Source of the DNA: Amoebophrya sp. AT5.2
Taxonomy: Eukaryota; Sar; Dinophyceae; Syndiniales; Amoebophryaceae
Reading direction: 5' to 3'
Length of the DNA stretch: 10,763 nt
Assembly: GCA_005223375.1 (NCBI GenBank)
Contig: RXOD01006287.1
Span: 1-10,763, forward strand
Every line of letters starts with the position of its first letter. Position 1 is the stretch's first letter. The notes beneath the pieces are model-generated. The model made no database searches, had not been told where the DNA came from, and worked only from the letters and a program-made list of their open reading frames with translations. This document shows positions 1 to 8,039 of this stretch, in pieces. The translations under genes and the position numbers were made by a program.

Positions 1-90
1 CTGGGGCAAGATTTCCGGCCGGCGCGTTTTCTGGGGCACGATTTCTGGGGGCACGGCAAGTTTTCTGGGGTAACATTGCTGGGGTCACGG
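1..90. repeat. Degenerate short repeats built around CTGGGG
   Basis: The hexamer CTGGGG occurs five times, beginning at 1, 31, 45, 65 and 79. It is usually followed by a CACG- or CAAG-like tail and a TTT-containing spacer. The spacings of 30, 14, 20 and 14 bases are irregular, so this is a decayed cluster and not a clean minisatellite. It touches the left edge and probably continues outside the window. No coding potential was seen here, and its function is unknown. Confidence 0.5.
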
Positions 91-723
91 CTTGATTCCT
101 GCGTTTCCTGGATAGTTGTTGATTTTTGTGATATATATAGTAATGACCAGAGCTACTCATGTTTTGGATCAACAACACAGCACCGACACGTATTCAAAGA
201 GCACCGCCGCGAGGGCGAAGACAAAGGAAGCTGCACGACGTGAAGATACAGCCGATGGCTCCTGTGCAACTGCATCGCCCAAATTAAAATGGTAATGGTT
301 CTTCTTGCGCTTCTTAGCTGCGCCAACATGTTGGCACACGACCAACGAACGTGCGGCGCCGTGCTTCGCTAGAAGTGGATAAGTACCTACTTCGAAAACG
401 TCGTGCCCGTGCAAGCTCTATCATCTTCTCATTGAATATTATTCATGGGAGGTGGGAGGGCACTACACACACTAGTCTGGTCAGTCTGTTGTACATGCAC
501 TCCCATTCTATAGTACAAATCAAATAAATCAGGAGTGGAGAGACGAAATTTGGCGCACTGCGGGATATCGACTGATTCGGACGACAAGAACTCGGGTTCA
601 GATCGGGATATGCGCGCAGTAGTGGTCGCTTCCGTTTAGGAGAAGAGAGCTGTTCTGAGTTGCGTCTTACATTGCGTCACGTCGTAAAAGGTAAATTATT
701 CATTCTCATTGTTGAGTAATACC
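91..723. other. Intergenic / 5' leader region without a supported gene
   Basis: No convincing gene was found in these ~630 bases on either strand. An open minus-strand stretch ends near 169, but it lacks an ATG and has no recognisable content. Visible elements are an alternating TATATATA run at 132-139, a G-rich stretch at 447-460 with four close runs of two or three G, and a motif at 506-521 that recurs upstream of the second gene. The last 60 bases are T-rich, with AG dinucleotides shortly before the ATG at 724. They could hold a splice acceptor, but none is clear enough to call. Confidence 0.5.
506..521 (+). promoter_or_regulatory. Leader motif TTCTATAnnACAAATC, copy 1
   Basis: The 16-mer TTCTATAGTACAAATC lies 218 bases before the ATG at 724. 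A copy differing at only two central bases (TTCTATACCACAAATC) lies at 3275-3290, 107 bases before the second gene's ATG. The shared position in two leaders suggests a promoter or transcript-start element, but two instances may be coincidence. No copy was found upstream of the third gene. Confidence 0.25.
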
Positions 724-2232
724 ATGAGGTCATCTACTCTCGGCCAAGAACAGCATCCTGCAGCCGTCGCCGGTTCGCAACAGGGGCCGTTGCCACAGCG
801 GCACGCATACGCAACTCCCACGTTCGACCTGTCTGTCGCGGAGGGTCGGGGGTACAACGACGGGATGTCGGAGGTGCAGACGCTGATAAACGATCACCAC
901 CTGACGTTCGACGAGGCGCGACACGAGCTGATGAAGAACCAGATGGCAACCTTCGGAAACATCGACGTGGAAACCGGGCTACCCCTGGACGACAAATTGT
1001 TTTCGTTCGAAAGGTTTGCTGCGGGAGCGTCTCCCCCGCAAAGTGCAGGAGGTCGCGGCGGTCATGGTCAAGAGCCGGGCAGTAGTTCTCGGCGAAGCAG
1101 CGAGAGCCTGCACTTGATCGGTAGCTCCTCTCCTGACGGCCATACTAGGGAAAATGTCGGGGACGATGCGTCCGCGGACGATGCAAGCGCAGCGACGTCG
1201 GCATCCTCATCTCTGGGCCAGTTCGTTTCGGCAGCTTTTGCGAACTTGACCGAAAAGATCTCAGGCAGTGTAGACGCTCGCCCAGTAGATGAAGCGGGAG
1301 GCGTAGAGCTAGACCGGTACCCGACACGAGACCCTCCACCTAGAAGAAAAAGAAATAGCGCTGGCGGTATCAGAAATGGGTCAGTGTCGATGCAAAAGCT
1401 CGCTCTCCGCAGAGATCTATCGTCCCGTGGATCGGCCCGACAGCTCCGCCCCGCGCAACTGCAGCGGCAGCAGTTCTTCCTCGGCGGCGCGCTGCCTGCC
1501 GTGATAGGTGGGCCGGTGATGTTGAGTTACGGGAATTATAGTAGTGGTACTAGTAGTAGTGCGCGGCGCGACGACATCGATTTCGAGGACGCGGACCGCG
1601 CGGACGACTCCAGCGACTGCGACCGCGAGCGCACGTACGAGATGGATGGCGGAGCGGAGGCAGCAGGCTCCTCGCACTTTGGAGACGGTACCACATCAAC
1701 ACGCAATCAGGGCGACCTGTTGATGTTCGAGCAGCTTCGTCCATCTGCCTTCGTGGGTTTCGTGCAGAAGAAGACGAAAACCGTTTCGCGATTGGCCCTG
1801 TGCGTGTTTCTGGCTGTCACGCTGCTACTGGCCGGGATGGCGCTGTACTGGGATTGGAGCGTCAAAGAACTCATCATGTGGAGCGGCAATGCCAACCTGG
1901 GGGGCAGGGGCAGCGAAACGGACTCATGGGCGGCGATCCTGTTCGGCTTCGGAGGCCCTTCTTCATCGTCTTCGCAAGACGTCAAGGAGCCCGCTGCCTC
2001 ATCGCTCCTCGCATCGGAAGCAGCCCATGGGGAGATGGAAGCCCAAGGATCAGATGGACCCGGGGCGGCTGGACAAGAAACACGGCCTCCTCCGTCAAGG
2101 CATCCACTGGAGGACAGTGCGCCCTCCTCTGGTGAGGCCTCTTCATCACGTGGCGAGGCCTCTTCATCACTTGGCGGGGCTGGTGCACCAGGAATAGGAG
2201 GTTCTGTCGGGGGCAACAAGTACGGCAGGTAG
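724..2232 (+). CDS. Ser/Gly-rich single-pass membrane protein, function unknown
   Basis: This frame encodes a 502-residue protein. The ATG at 724 is the first in frame; the frame is open a few codons further up but only from TTG. Residues 1-43 are low complexity. Residues about 44-97 form a compact, non-repetitive segment carrying LTFDEAR and then GNIDVETGLPLDDK. This recalls the FDEAR...G-P-D-K signature of a small uncharacterised eukaryotic family that I associate, from memory and unverified, with DUF2015. Residues ~100-340 are Ser/Gly/Asp/Arg-rich and probably disordered. One hydrophobic helix spans about 357-377 (LALCVFLAVTLLLAGMALYW), preceded by QKKTKTVSR. The positive-inside rule therefore predicts a cytosolic N-terminal domain and a ~125-residue lumenal or external Ser/Gly-rich tail. 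No N-terminal signal peptide is present. The tail contains a duplicated GEASSS unit. The TAG stop at 2230-2232 is followed by a further long open stretch in the same frame and sits within a possible splice donor, so the C-terminus is uncertain. Confidence 0.75.
   Translation: MRSSTLGQEQHPAAVAGSQQGPLPQRHAYATPTFDLSVAEGRGYNDGMSEVQTLINDHHLTFDEARHELMKNQMATFGNIDVETGLPLDDKLFSFERFAAGASPPQSAGGRGGHGQEPGSSSRRSSESLHLIGSSSPDGHTRENVGDDASADDASAATSASSSLGQFVSAAFANLTEKISGSVDARPVDEAGGVELDRYPTRDPPPRRKRNSAGGIRNGSVSMQKLALRRDLSSRGSARQLRPAQLQRQQFFLGGALPAVIGGPVMLSYGNYSSGTSSSARRDDIDFEDADRADDSSDCDRERTYEMDGGAEAAGSSHFGDGTTSTRNQGDLLMFEQLRPSAFVGFVQKKTKTVSRLALCVFLAVTLLLAGMALYWDWSVKELIMWSGNANLGGRGSETDSWAAILFGFGGPSSSSSQDVKEPAASSLLASEAAHGEMEAQGSDGPGAAGQETRPPPSRHPLEDSAPSSGEASSSRGEASSSLGGAGAPGIGGSVGGNKYGR
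2131..2172 (+). repeat. 21-bp tandem duplication within the coding region
   Basis: Two adjacent 21-base units (2131-2151 and 2152-2172) differ at two positions, and a third begins with GGCGGGG and decays. They encode the duplicated G-E-A-S-S-S segment near the C-terminus of the membrane protein. A unit length that is a multiple of three keeps the frame, which is typical of slippage expansion in disordered tails. Confidence 0.8.
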
Positions 2233-2458
2233 CAGGAGCAACGTCCGATGGATGGCGGCAGGAGGACAAGGCGGTTTCCCGGTCAGCGACTGCTACACTT
2301 GGACGAGGAGTGCAAGCATGCGCAACGAATGTTGTTGGAAGCGCGAGTCCTGCGCCGTTGTTGTACTGCTGTGAATATTTTCACCCTTCCTCATAGGGCG
2401 GTTGCTTGTGCTATAGCTATACTAACTTACCTCTTTTGCGTTCCTACGCATTACTCAG
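2229..2458 (+). other. Possible intron at the 3' end of the membrane protein gene
   Basis: The annotated stop overlaps a donor-like CAG|GTAGCA (GT at 2229-2230). Downstream, TACTAAC at 2420-2426 is followed by a pyrimidine-rich stretch and a CAG ending at 2458, a strong branch-site plus acceptor arrangement. Removing these 230 bases replaces the stop with about 14 further codons before a TGA. The donor is only moderate and the added peptide is unremarkable, so the stop at 2230 remains the default. The acceptor could also serve trans-splicing or be coincidental. Confidence 0.2.
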
Positions 2459-2622
2459 GGTCACTGCTGTTCCGAAGAGAGTCTTGTCGCTTCTACTTTG
2501 ATTGCATCCGGGGAAGCGGTCCACAAACACTATTTCATTCGGATTTTTCCGTGACCGTGTATGAGGTGAGCAAGAAAGAGTATTCAGCATCAGCATCGCC
2601 AACCGCAGCCAATCATTCATGA
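2233..2622 (+). other. In-frame open continuation after the first gene's TAG
   Basis: The reading frame of the upstream gene stays open for 129 codons after its TAG (2230-2232), until TGA at 2620-2622. An ATG at 2248 would allow a separate 124-residue product. The first ~45 codons are charged and look weakly coding. The remainder is Cys/Phe/Leu-rich and looks more like untranslated sequence; it includes a hydrophobic stretch around AVACAIAILTYLF. Options are readthrough, a recent nonsense mutation shortening the upstream protein, or a chance-open 3' UTR. I do not call it a gene. Confidence 0.3.
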
Positions 2623-3036
2623 TGAGCCCAAGGGCAAGGGCTAGTTATATGCGTACTAAATCTTGCGTGCGCGTGGTGCCGTCCTTTTCCTTTGGAGATT
2701 CACGTCGGGGGAGGCTCATCAGAGCCACCGAAAGTGAGACGAGTCGTGGCTGAACATTTTCTCCTCTGGTTTTCCTTTTCTCCGTGCGTTGTGCGATTCT
2801 TCCATGGACCCTTGAACTCAGACAGACTGCCACTGCCCCGCTGCGGCCTGAAAGAAAAATGCGTGATGTGTGAAATGTGTGAGCTCTACTTGGGGGTTTT
2901 TCGTGATTTTCTATTTCTTTGTACATGTAGATGTACTTCCGTTGCACTACCCGATCCATCGCGACGACGGTCATGAGATTCGTCGGCGCCGGGCGTCGAA
3001 TTAACGTGGGAATGGACGCCGCCGAGGGGGGGAACC

Positions 3037-3080
3037 GTGTCCCCTCACTAATGCCTCGGTGTCCCCTCACTGATGCCTCG
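3037..3080 (+). repeat. 22-bp tandem duplication in the intergenic region
   Basis: Two adjacent 22-base units (3037-3058 and 3059-3080) differ at one base (CACTAATG versus CACTGATG), and a third copy starts with GTGT before diverging. The near identity points to a recent duplication. It lies about 300 bases before the second gene and has no visible function. Confidence 0.85.
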
Positions 3081-3123
3081 GTGTAGTAAGATGCCCACTA
3101 CGGTCGGAATCACTCTGCGCCAA

Positions 3124-3135
3124 CTCTCTCTCTCT
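3124..3135 (+). repeat. CT dinucleotide microsatellite
   Basis: Six uninterrupted CT units lie upstream of the beta-helix gene. Together with the later T8 run they make the 3120-3195 stretch pyrimidine-rich on the plus strand. Confidence 0.8.
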
Positions 3136-3180
3136 ATCATGTGTCTTTCGTCCCCTTGTTTAGTAGAGTCCATAACATGG

Positions 3181-3193
3181 ACTTTTTTTTCAG
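3181..3193 (+). promoter_or_regulatory. Polypyrimidine tract plus CAG, possible splice acceptor
   Basis: Eight consecutive T (3183-3190) run straight into CAG (3191-3193), the form of a strong 3' splice site. It could end a 5'-UTR intron or be a trans-splicing acceptor, placing the mature leader from 3194 to the ATG at 3382. The TATAAA at 3242 implies instead that transcription starts downstream of this site. The two readings conflict and the sequence alone cannot decide. Confidence 0.3.
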
Positions 3194-3241
3194 CTTTTAC
3201 GGACGCAGGTAGCTTCGCGAATACGGACTACCCCGCTTCCT

Positions 3242-3247
3242 TATAAA
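3242..3247 (+). promoter_or_regulatory. TATA-box-like element upstream of the beta-helix gene
   Basis: TATAAA lies 140 bases before the ATG at 3382 and is followed by a C/T-rich stretch with candidate start sites around 3270-3280. That spacing would give a 5' UTR of about 100 bases. It is a single short match, supported only by position. Confidence 0.35.
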
Positions 3248-3274
3248 TCGCTCCCCCTTTCTCATCGACTGTAC

Positions 3275-3290
3275 TTCTATACCACAAATC
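3275..3290 (+). promoter_or_regulatory. Leader motif TTCTATAnnACAAATC, copy 2
   Basis: TTCTATACCACAAATC matches the copy at 506-521 at 14 of 16 positions. It lies about 30 bases downstream of TATAAA, where a transcription start would be expected. It may be an initiator-like element or a short leader sequence shared by the two genes. Confidence 0.25.
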
Positions 3291-3381
3291 TCAACATTGC
3301 AAAAAGACGAGCTCATCCTTTTACTTGGAAGTTGTTCTTCACGAAGATCGTTTTCTTCCTCGGTCTTGCACAGCCAAAGAC

Positions 3382-5409
3382 ATGGTGGGCCGTGCTGTAG
3401 TCTGGGCCTTCGGGGTGAGGATCCTCCTCCTGTGCCACACGGTCAGCGGTAGCAGTTGTACTCGCGGCGCGAAGACCGAGACGCAGGCTCTCCAAGTAAA
3501 TTCGGACCAAGATCGTGACGGCGATAATGATCATGTGAAGGACGGAGATGAAAACCACGGCCACGATGTCCATTCTCCTTCGGAGTTCGGCGATGCGGAG
3601 TTCGACGATGCCGCTGGAGATTTCTTGTTCTTGGAACACCAGCAGCCGCATGAAGCAGCTTCGGAAAGTGAATCTGAATTCAGCCCGGACTACCATCACA
3701 CGGAATGGGCAGCGCCGATCGAGAACAGCTCTACGCAGTGCCCCCAGAAGACGGGTCCTCTCCGGTGCACCGATTGGCCCGTCGACGAGGCGAAACCGTC
3801 AGGAATGAAATGGAAGTTCTGGCAGTTTGGTCCCGGCATTTTCGGCATCAAGCAGCAGGTTGTAGTTCCCCCCTACACGATCCTGGTGGGCAACGCGGAC
3901 CCGAACATAGAGACGGTCAACGGACAACCGCGGCCGCAGGATGAAGAACACAAGCTCAACTTCGTGAACGATCGCGGCACAAATCCTTTCGGACCGCTGG
4001 ACTTCGACCGTACAACTGGGAAACAGACGCTGATTCTCGCCCAGAACCCTGTGAATCCGGGGACCCCGGAGTTGCATTACTGCAAGGCCCGGGGCCCAGA
4101 CGAAATCAAAGAAGCGCGCATCGGGTTTGTGATGAGTTCACATACCGTTGCGCGAAATCTAAACTACCAGGGTATCGATCAATACCGCCCCGAAGACGCC
4201 GGCATTTTGTGTGGCGGTGCGATATTCGAAACGACAGGCTGCAGCTACACTTGGTGCGATCTCGGGAAGGAAAAAACATATTCCTACCTTGGCTACAACT
4301 TTCAACAGAAAGACAAAGAGGACCCTGCCTTTGTAAGTGCTCTGAACAACAACGGCGCCGAAGGCGGGTTCGCCGCCGAAAACGTGCTCATCGAGAACAT
4401 CCGTATCAACGACGTCTATTCGACGAGCGATGGCACGCGAGCACACGGCAATGACTTCAGTGACCAGATGGATGTCCGCTCCGAAGACATCAGGAGCTCT
4501 CAGATGGTGTTCTGGATCCCGGATACGCGCGTTACCAATGCGGCCGGAGCGTTCACCAAGAACATTATCGTGAGGAACATTATCGCATACAGCACCCATG
4601 CAGACGGACTGAGTATTCATTCCAGAGCTGAGAACGTGCTGATCGATAACGTGCACATTCAAAACAGTGGCGCCGACGGGTTCGTGTTATGGGGTGCGGG
4701 AACTAGCAGAAACGTTGTTTTCAAAGACTGCGAGATGGTGAATCCGGGCAGCATGTTTGGGACTGGATACAGTTACGGAAACTGTGCCGGGATTTACGGC
4801 GCGGGACGCGGTGCGGTGGTTTTTGACAATTTCCGGTGCGTGACACCTTATTTCGAACAGGTCACCAACAAAGAGAAGCATGGGGTACCTCCGCCAGGTC
4901 TTTGGGGGGGGTTCTGGCACTACCTCATGAGCGTATCTACAATGCTCAGGATTACGGGTGAGGACGAGTGGACCGCTAGTTACGACGGAACGGAAATTGA
5001 TATCGTGAGGAACTACGCGCTGCTGCAATTGAGCGGCACAGACCATCCCACACCTACATCTGACTCCCACACCATCCCAACGAAGTCATTAGCCTCAGGA
5101 GGAGACCAGACTTGTGCTTTTGGACGGAGGAGAGCAGACACGATGCCGTCTTCGGCGCCGCGTGGTCTGCTTTGGATGAAGTCCGATGGGGATGATGAGG
5201 TTGATGGTGACGGTGAGTTTGCGCCTTTCTGTCTGGATAATTTCCCTGGTGACAATTTTCGAACGGACCAAACACCTGATCCGTATGACGAGAGACACAG
5301 ACCAGCGGGCCACCACCTGCGGGTACGCGTCGTCGATAGCTTCGCCCAAGTAGGGCTTGCTGACGAGGAGCTGACCGACGATAGCTGGGTCCCATACACA
5401 GCGCTTTAG
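3382..5409 (+). CDS. Secreted right-handed parallel beta-helix (pectin-lyase-fold) protein
   Basis: This gene encodes 675 residues. The first in-frame ATG, at 3382, is chosen because it starts a textbook signal peptide (MVGRAVVWAFGVRILLLCHTV, cleavage likely after the VSG at 21-23). The frame is open upstream only from TTG. Residues ~35-105 are an acidic, His/Asp/Glu/Ser-rich linker. The folded domain begins near CPQKTGPLRCTDW and carries VVVPPYTILVGNA, typical of the N-terminal edge of pectate-lyase-like beta-helices. Helix rungs with N-V-L-I-x-N spacing occur at bases 4375-4437, 4552-4623, 4630-4698 and 4705-4760; the last three are about 25 residues apart. THADGLSIHS and GADGFVLWG resemble the Asp-bearing turns of polysaccharide lyases and glycoside hydrolases of this fold, but I cannot assign a family or substrate. 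Several Cys fit an exported protein. The last ~100 residues are acidic and probably disordered. A G8 run at 4904-4911 could slip, but the frame stays protein-like beyond it. The frame ends at TAG and contains no internal stops. A role in cell-wall or host glycan attachment or degradation is inference. Confidence 0.9.
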   Translation: MVGRAVVWAFGVRILLLCHTVSGSSCTRGAKTETQALQVNSDQDRDGDNDHVKDGDENHGHDVHSPSEFGDAEFDDAAGDFLFLEHQQPHEAASESESEFSPDYHHTEWAAPIENSSTQCPQKTGPLRCTDWPVDEAKPSGMKWKFWQFGPGIFGIKQQVVVPPYTILVGNADPNIETVNGQPRPQDEEHKLNFVNDRGTNPFGPLDFDRTTGKQTLILAQNPVNPGTPELHYCKARGPDEIKEARIGFVMSSHTVARNLNYQGIDQYRPEDAGILCGGAIFETTGCSYTWCDLGKEKTYSYLGYNFQQKDKEDPAFVSALNNNGAEGGFAAENVLIENIRINDVYSTSDGTRAHGNDFSDQMDVRSEDIRSSQMVFWIPDTRVTNAAGAFTKNIIVRNIIAYSTHADGLSIHSRAENVLIDNVHIQNSGADGFVLWGAGTSRNVVFKDCEMVNPGSMFGTGYSYGNCAGIYGAGRGAVVFDNFRCVTPYFEQVTNKEKHGVPPPGLWGGFWHYLMSVSTMLRITGEDEWTASYDGTEIDIVRNYALLQLSGTDHPTPTSDSHTIPTKSLASGGDQTCAFGRRRADTMPSSAPRGLLWMKSDGDDEVDGDGEFAPFCLDNFPGDNFRTDQTPDPYDERHRPAGHHLRVRVVDSFAQVGLADEELTDDSWVPYTAL

Positions 5410-5449
5410 ACACAGAGCGTATACACCAGGCCACACCATGAATGCAAAA

Positions 5450-5455
5450 AATAAA
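5450..5455 (+). terminator. Possible AATAAA polyadenylation signal
   Basis: AATAAA lies 41 bases after the stop of the beta-helix gene, in a suitable position for 3'-end formation. It sits at the beginning of a broadly A-rich region where the hexamer is expected by chance, so support is weak. Confidence 0.2.
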
Positions 5456-6974
5456 AAAACTTCAAAATTGGCCAAGAGCAACGCTCGAAAAGCTGACGCC
5501 CAAAAAAAATTCAAAAAATGCCGCAAAAACACAAAGAAAGAAAGGCCCACGAACCCACGAGGGCCATGCTCAGCAGCGAACGCGCAAAAAGAGATGAAAA
5601 AGAGACGAAAAAACACAAAAAAATCACAAAAAACCAGCCAGGACAGGGCTGGTGAGAGTGCTCCTTTTATTTCCGAGACGTGTCGGCGAATGAGTCGCGT
5701 GGGCGTATCTATGGGCCAGCGCATGAGCCAAGCGCCGACGCCGAGTGCGACGGACTATATTTGATTTTGAATCTAACTATTGCAACTCTTCAACTAAGCG
5801 ATACTCCTCACGCCCAGGCGTCGGCTGTGGACGTCGAGCTTGCGCGCAGCTATTGTTTGCGCTAGAGACACTCTGATACAACACCCCAAAGCCAAAACTT
5901 GAAAGCCTACAAAGCGCCGCAAGGTCGGGCCCCATAATCTTCCGCGAAAAAGAAAGCCAAAACCTTTGAAAAATGAAAAAGGCTCTGCGGAGGTAGAAGG
6001 CGCACCCGAGAAGCTTGCGCAAAAAAAAAAACCAAAACCAAGGGAAGACCACCGAAAAAGCCCCCCCGCAAAGCCGCACCCCAGTTGCACGCGAAAAAAA
6101 AGCGTAGAGCTTTTGCTTTGGAAAGTTGAGAAGTGGCATGCGCGCAGGCCACCGCAGCAAACGCTCCCGGAATCGGTTGCGCGGCCCATATGGCGGCAAT
6201 TGACTGCGGTGCTTTCCGCGGGCGCAGACGAATCCAGCTAAAAAAAAGAAGCAGGCAAAAAAAAAGGCAAAGCTTGGAGATCGAAAAAGCGTCGCATGGC
6301 TGCACCCAGGCAGCTCGTTTTGGTGCAAGAAGAAATACAAACCAAAGTCGTTGAAATTACAACCAAAAAAAATTTGCATGGCGGGTCCGCACCTAAGAAA
6401 TTGGCACGCTCTCGCTCGCGCGAGAAAGCGCCACATCAATGATGGAAAAAAAAAGTCTGAAAGCCCCACAAAGCTGCACCCGCGTAGCGGGGCTGGCGTG
6501 CGGCGGCGGCACAAAAAAAGCGCCGAAAAGGTGCAGAAGCTCCGAAGCGTCGAAAATCCCCATGAAGCCCGCCCCAAGACGCTGGCTGACGAAAGATAGA
6601 AAGAAAGGAGGCCGCTCCTTGTTGGCGAAAGATAGAAACACGAAAGCGCGGAAAAACCAAAAAACTCATACGAAAGTTCGGGAAAGCACCACAAACCAAA
6701 GCCGCACCCAAGAAGCTGAGCGGCAGGGCGGCGCCAAAAAAAAAACGAAAATGCATTGACAATCCGACGAAGCTGCGCAAAGCGGTCCCCAAAAAGATGG
6801 CAAGCGCAAAAGAAGCGCGAGGCGAATGCGAATTGCAGGGATGAACCCGGAAAGCCATCGCCTCGGCCGCTCCTTCCTCTGGAAGGCGCAGCAAAGCCGC
6901 ACGCCACGAAAGAAGCGCCCCGCAGAAACAGCCGCCCTCGGATAGATGGCCGGCGCAGAAATCAATGCAGAAAA

Positions 6975-7260
6975 GCTAGCCGTAGGATAGAAAAACCATA
7001 AATGCCGCCCCGCACCAAAACTGCGCCCGCAAGAACGCCGCGGGCCTGCGGTGCAAACAAACAAAAAAACGAAAGAAAATCCAACGAAAAGTCTGAGAAA
7101 TGAAGCTGCGCGCCGCGACGCACCCACTCACTCACCCCCGGCGAGCACTCTCCCTCGCGCAAAGAAAAAATCCGGAAAAAAACAAAAAAACCCGCAGAGC
7201 GGGTCCCGTGAAGTTTGCGCAACAGACCCGCGCGGCCATTGGGTGACAACCCCAACACGC
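6975..7260 (+). repeat. Repeat copy 1 (short form)
   Basis: It shares a 14-base identity, GGATAGAAAAACCA (6985), with copy 3 at 8217. A GCTGCGCGCCGCGACG stretch (7105) matches 8350, followed by a C-rich stretch, a GCGCAAAG A-run and an AATCCG motif in the same order. Offsets of about 1,232-1,245 to copy 3 and about 460 to copy 2 show it is collinear but lacks roughly 300 bases of the full unit. Confidence 0.6.
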
Positions 7261-7283
7261 TCGCGACGCTGGACCTTGCGCAT

Positions 7284-7965
7284 GCACCGAAACCAAAAAC
7301 GAGAACTCCCGGCCCCGGAAAGAGCGACAGCCAGCGAGAGTGGGAGGCCCCGCAAGTCGAAGTCTCGCCCAAGAAACGCCTCGCACCCAAAGCCAGCGGT
7401 ACCCGACCAGCGAGCTGGCGCAAAAAAATCGCAAAGCTGTCGGATAGGAAAACTGAAAAAGCTTCTGGGCAAAGCCGCACCCGCGACGCTGTGCCGCGCT
7501 GTGCGTGGTTCGGCGCAAAAAAAAGCCAAAAAGTAAACCTCAAACAAATCCAGAAAACTTTGCAAAGCAGGATGCGCTCCGAGACACACTCAGACTCGCC
7601 CCCCCGGAAGCAGTCTTGCGCAAAAAAAGAAAATATGTCAAAGAAAAATCCGCAACGGCGCCACCCAGGAAGCTAGCGCGAGAAAAACGAGCAAAGCCGA
7701 AAAAAAGTCAAACACGCAATCTATCAAGATTGTTAGCGTGGTAAAGCTGCACCCGCGAAGCTTCCACGAATAGGCGGCAGGCCATCGCGTGAAATTTTCA
7801 GAAGCGTCACGAAGCTGGCGCAAAGAAGAAAAAAACGCAAAAAGCGAGAGAGCCGAAAGCCCCGCAGATTACAGCGACACTCCATAGCAGGCGCCCCACC
7901 TTTACCATCGCGCTCAGTCAGAGCTTATCTGCCGAAACATCGAAAAGCCGTAGAAGAGTCAAAAA
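7284..7965 (+). repeat. Repeat copy 2 (full length)
   Basis: Ordered anchors pair with copy 3: GCACCGA 7284/8040; an ACAGCCAGCGAGAG-type block 7321/8067; GCAAAGCTGTCGGATAG 7431/8206; CGCACCCGCGACGCTG 7476/8281; the AAATCCGCAA block 7646/8417; a 21-base identity 7741-7761/8503-8523; the GCAAAAAGCG block 7837/8603; and CGAAAAG(C/T)CGTAGAAGAG 7941/8722. Offsets vary only between 746 and 805, so the copies differ by substitutions and small indels. Confidence 0.75.
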
Positions 7966-8039
7966 AGAAAACTGCTCGCGAAGCTCTTCGGCCTCGGTCC
8001 AAAAAAAGGCGAGAGCGTATTCGATTACATTGAATGGAC

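Larger units (their letters stand above)
2623..3241. other. Intergenic region without a supported gene
   Basis: These ~620 bases hold only short ORFs with no recognisable content on either strand. They contain the 22-bp tandem duplication, a CT microsatellite and an acceptor-like tract listed separately. A G7 run lies near 3026-3032. No RNA gene or terminator-type structure could be supported. Confidence 0.5.

Noticed and set aside
169..414. Open minus-strand stretch of about 81 codons
   Set aside because: No ATG start, preceded by a stop, no recognised motif, and no splice context convincing enough to call it a terminal exon.
586..615. GGTTCAGATCGGG resembling a tRNA B-box
   Set aside because: No A-box at the right distance and no cloverleaf could be formed around it.
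2645..3070. ORFs on both strands between the first and second genes
   Set aside because: They start at non-ATG codons or have random-looking composition, overlap each other in opposite directions, and contain the 22-bp duplication.
5634..5652. CCAGCC/GGCTGG hairpin followed by a T-containing stretch, terminator-like
   Set aside because: Six base pairs with a 7-base loop in a probable eukaryote, far from any gene end; likely chance.
4159..5724. Minus-strand ORFs overlapping the beta-helix gene
   Set aside because: They are shadows of a clearly coding plus-strand frame with signal peptide and fold periodicity.
5438..5764. ATG-started 108-codon Lys-rich ORF just after the beta-helix gene
   Set aside because: The A-rich DNA yields Lys/Asn/Gln in every plus frame. 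The product is low complexity with no motif, and overlapping frames are equally open.
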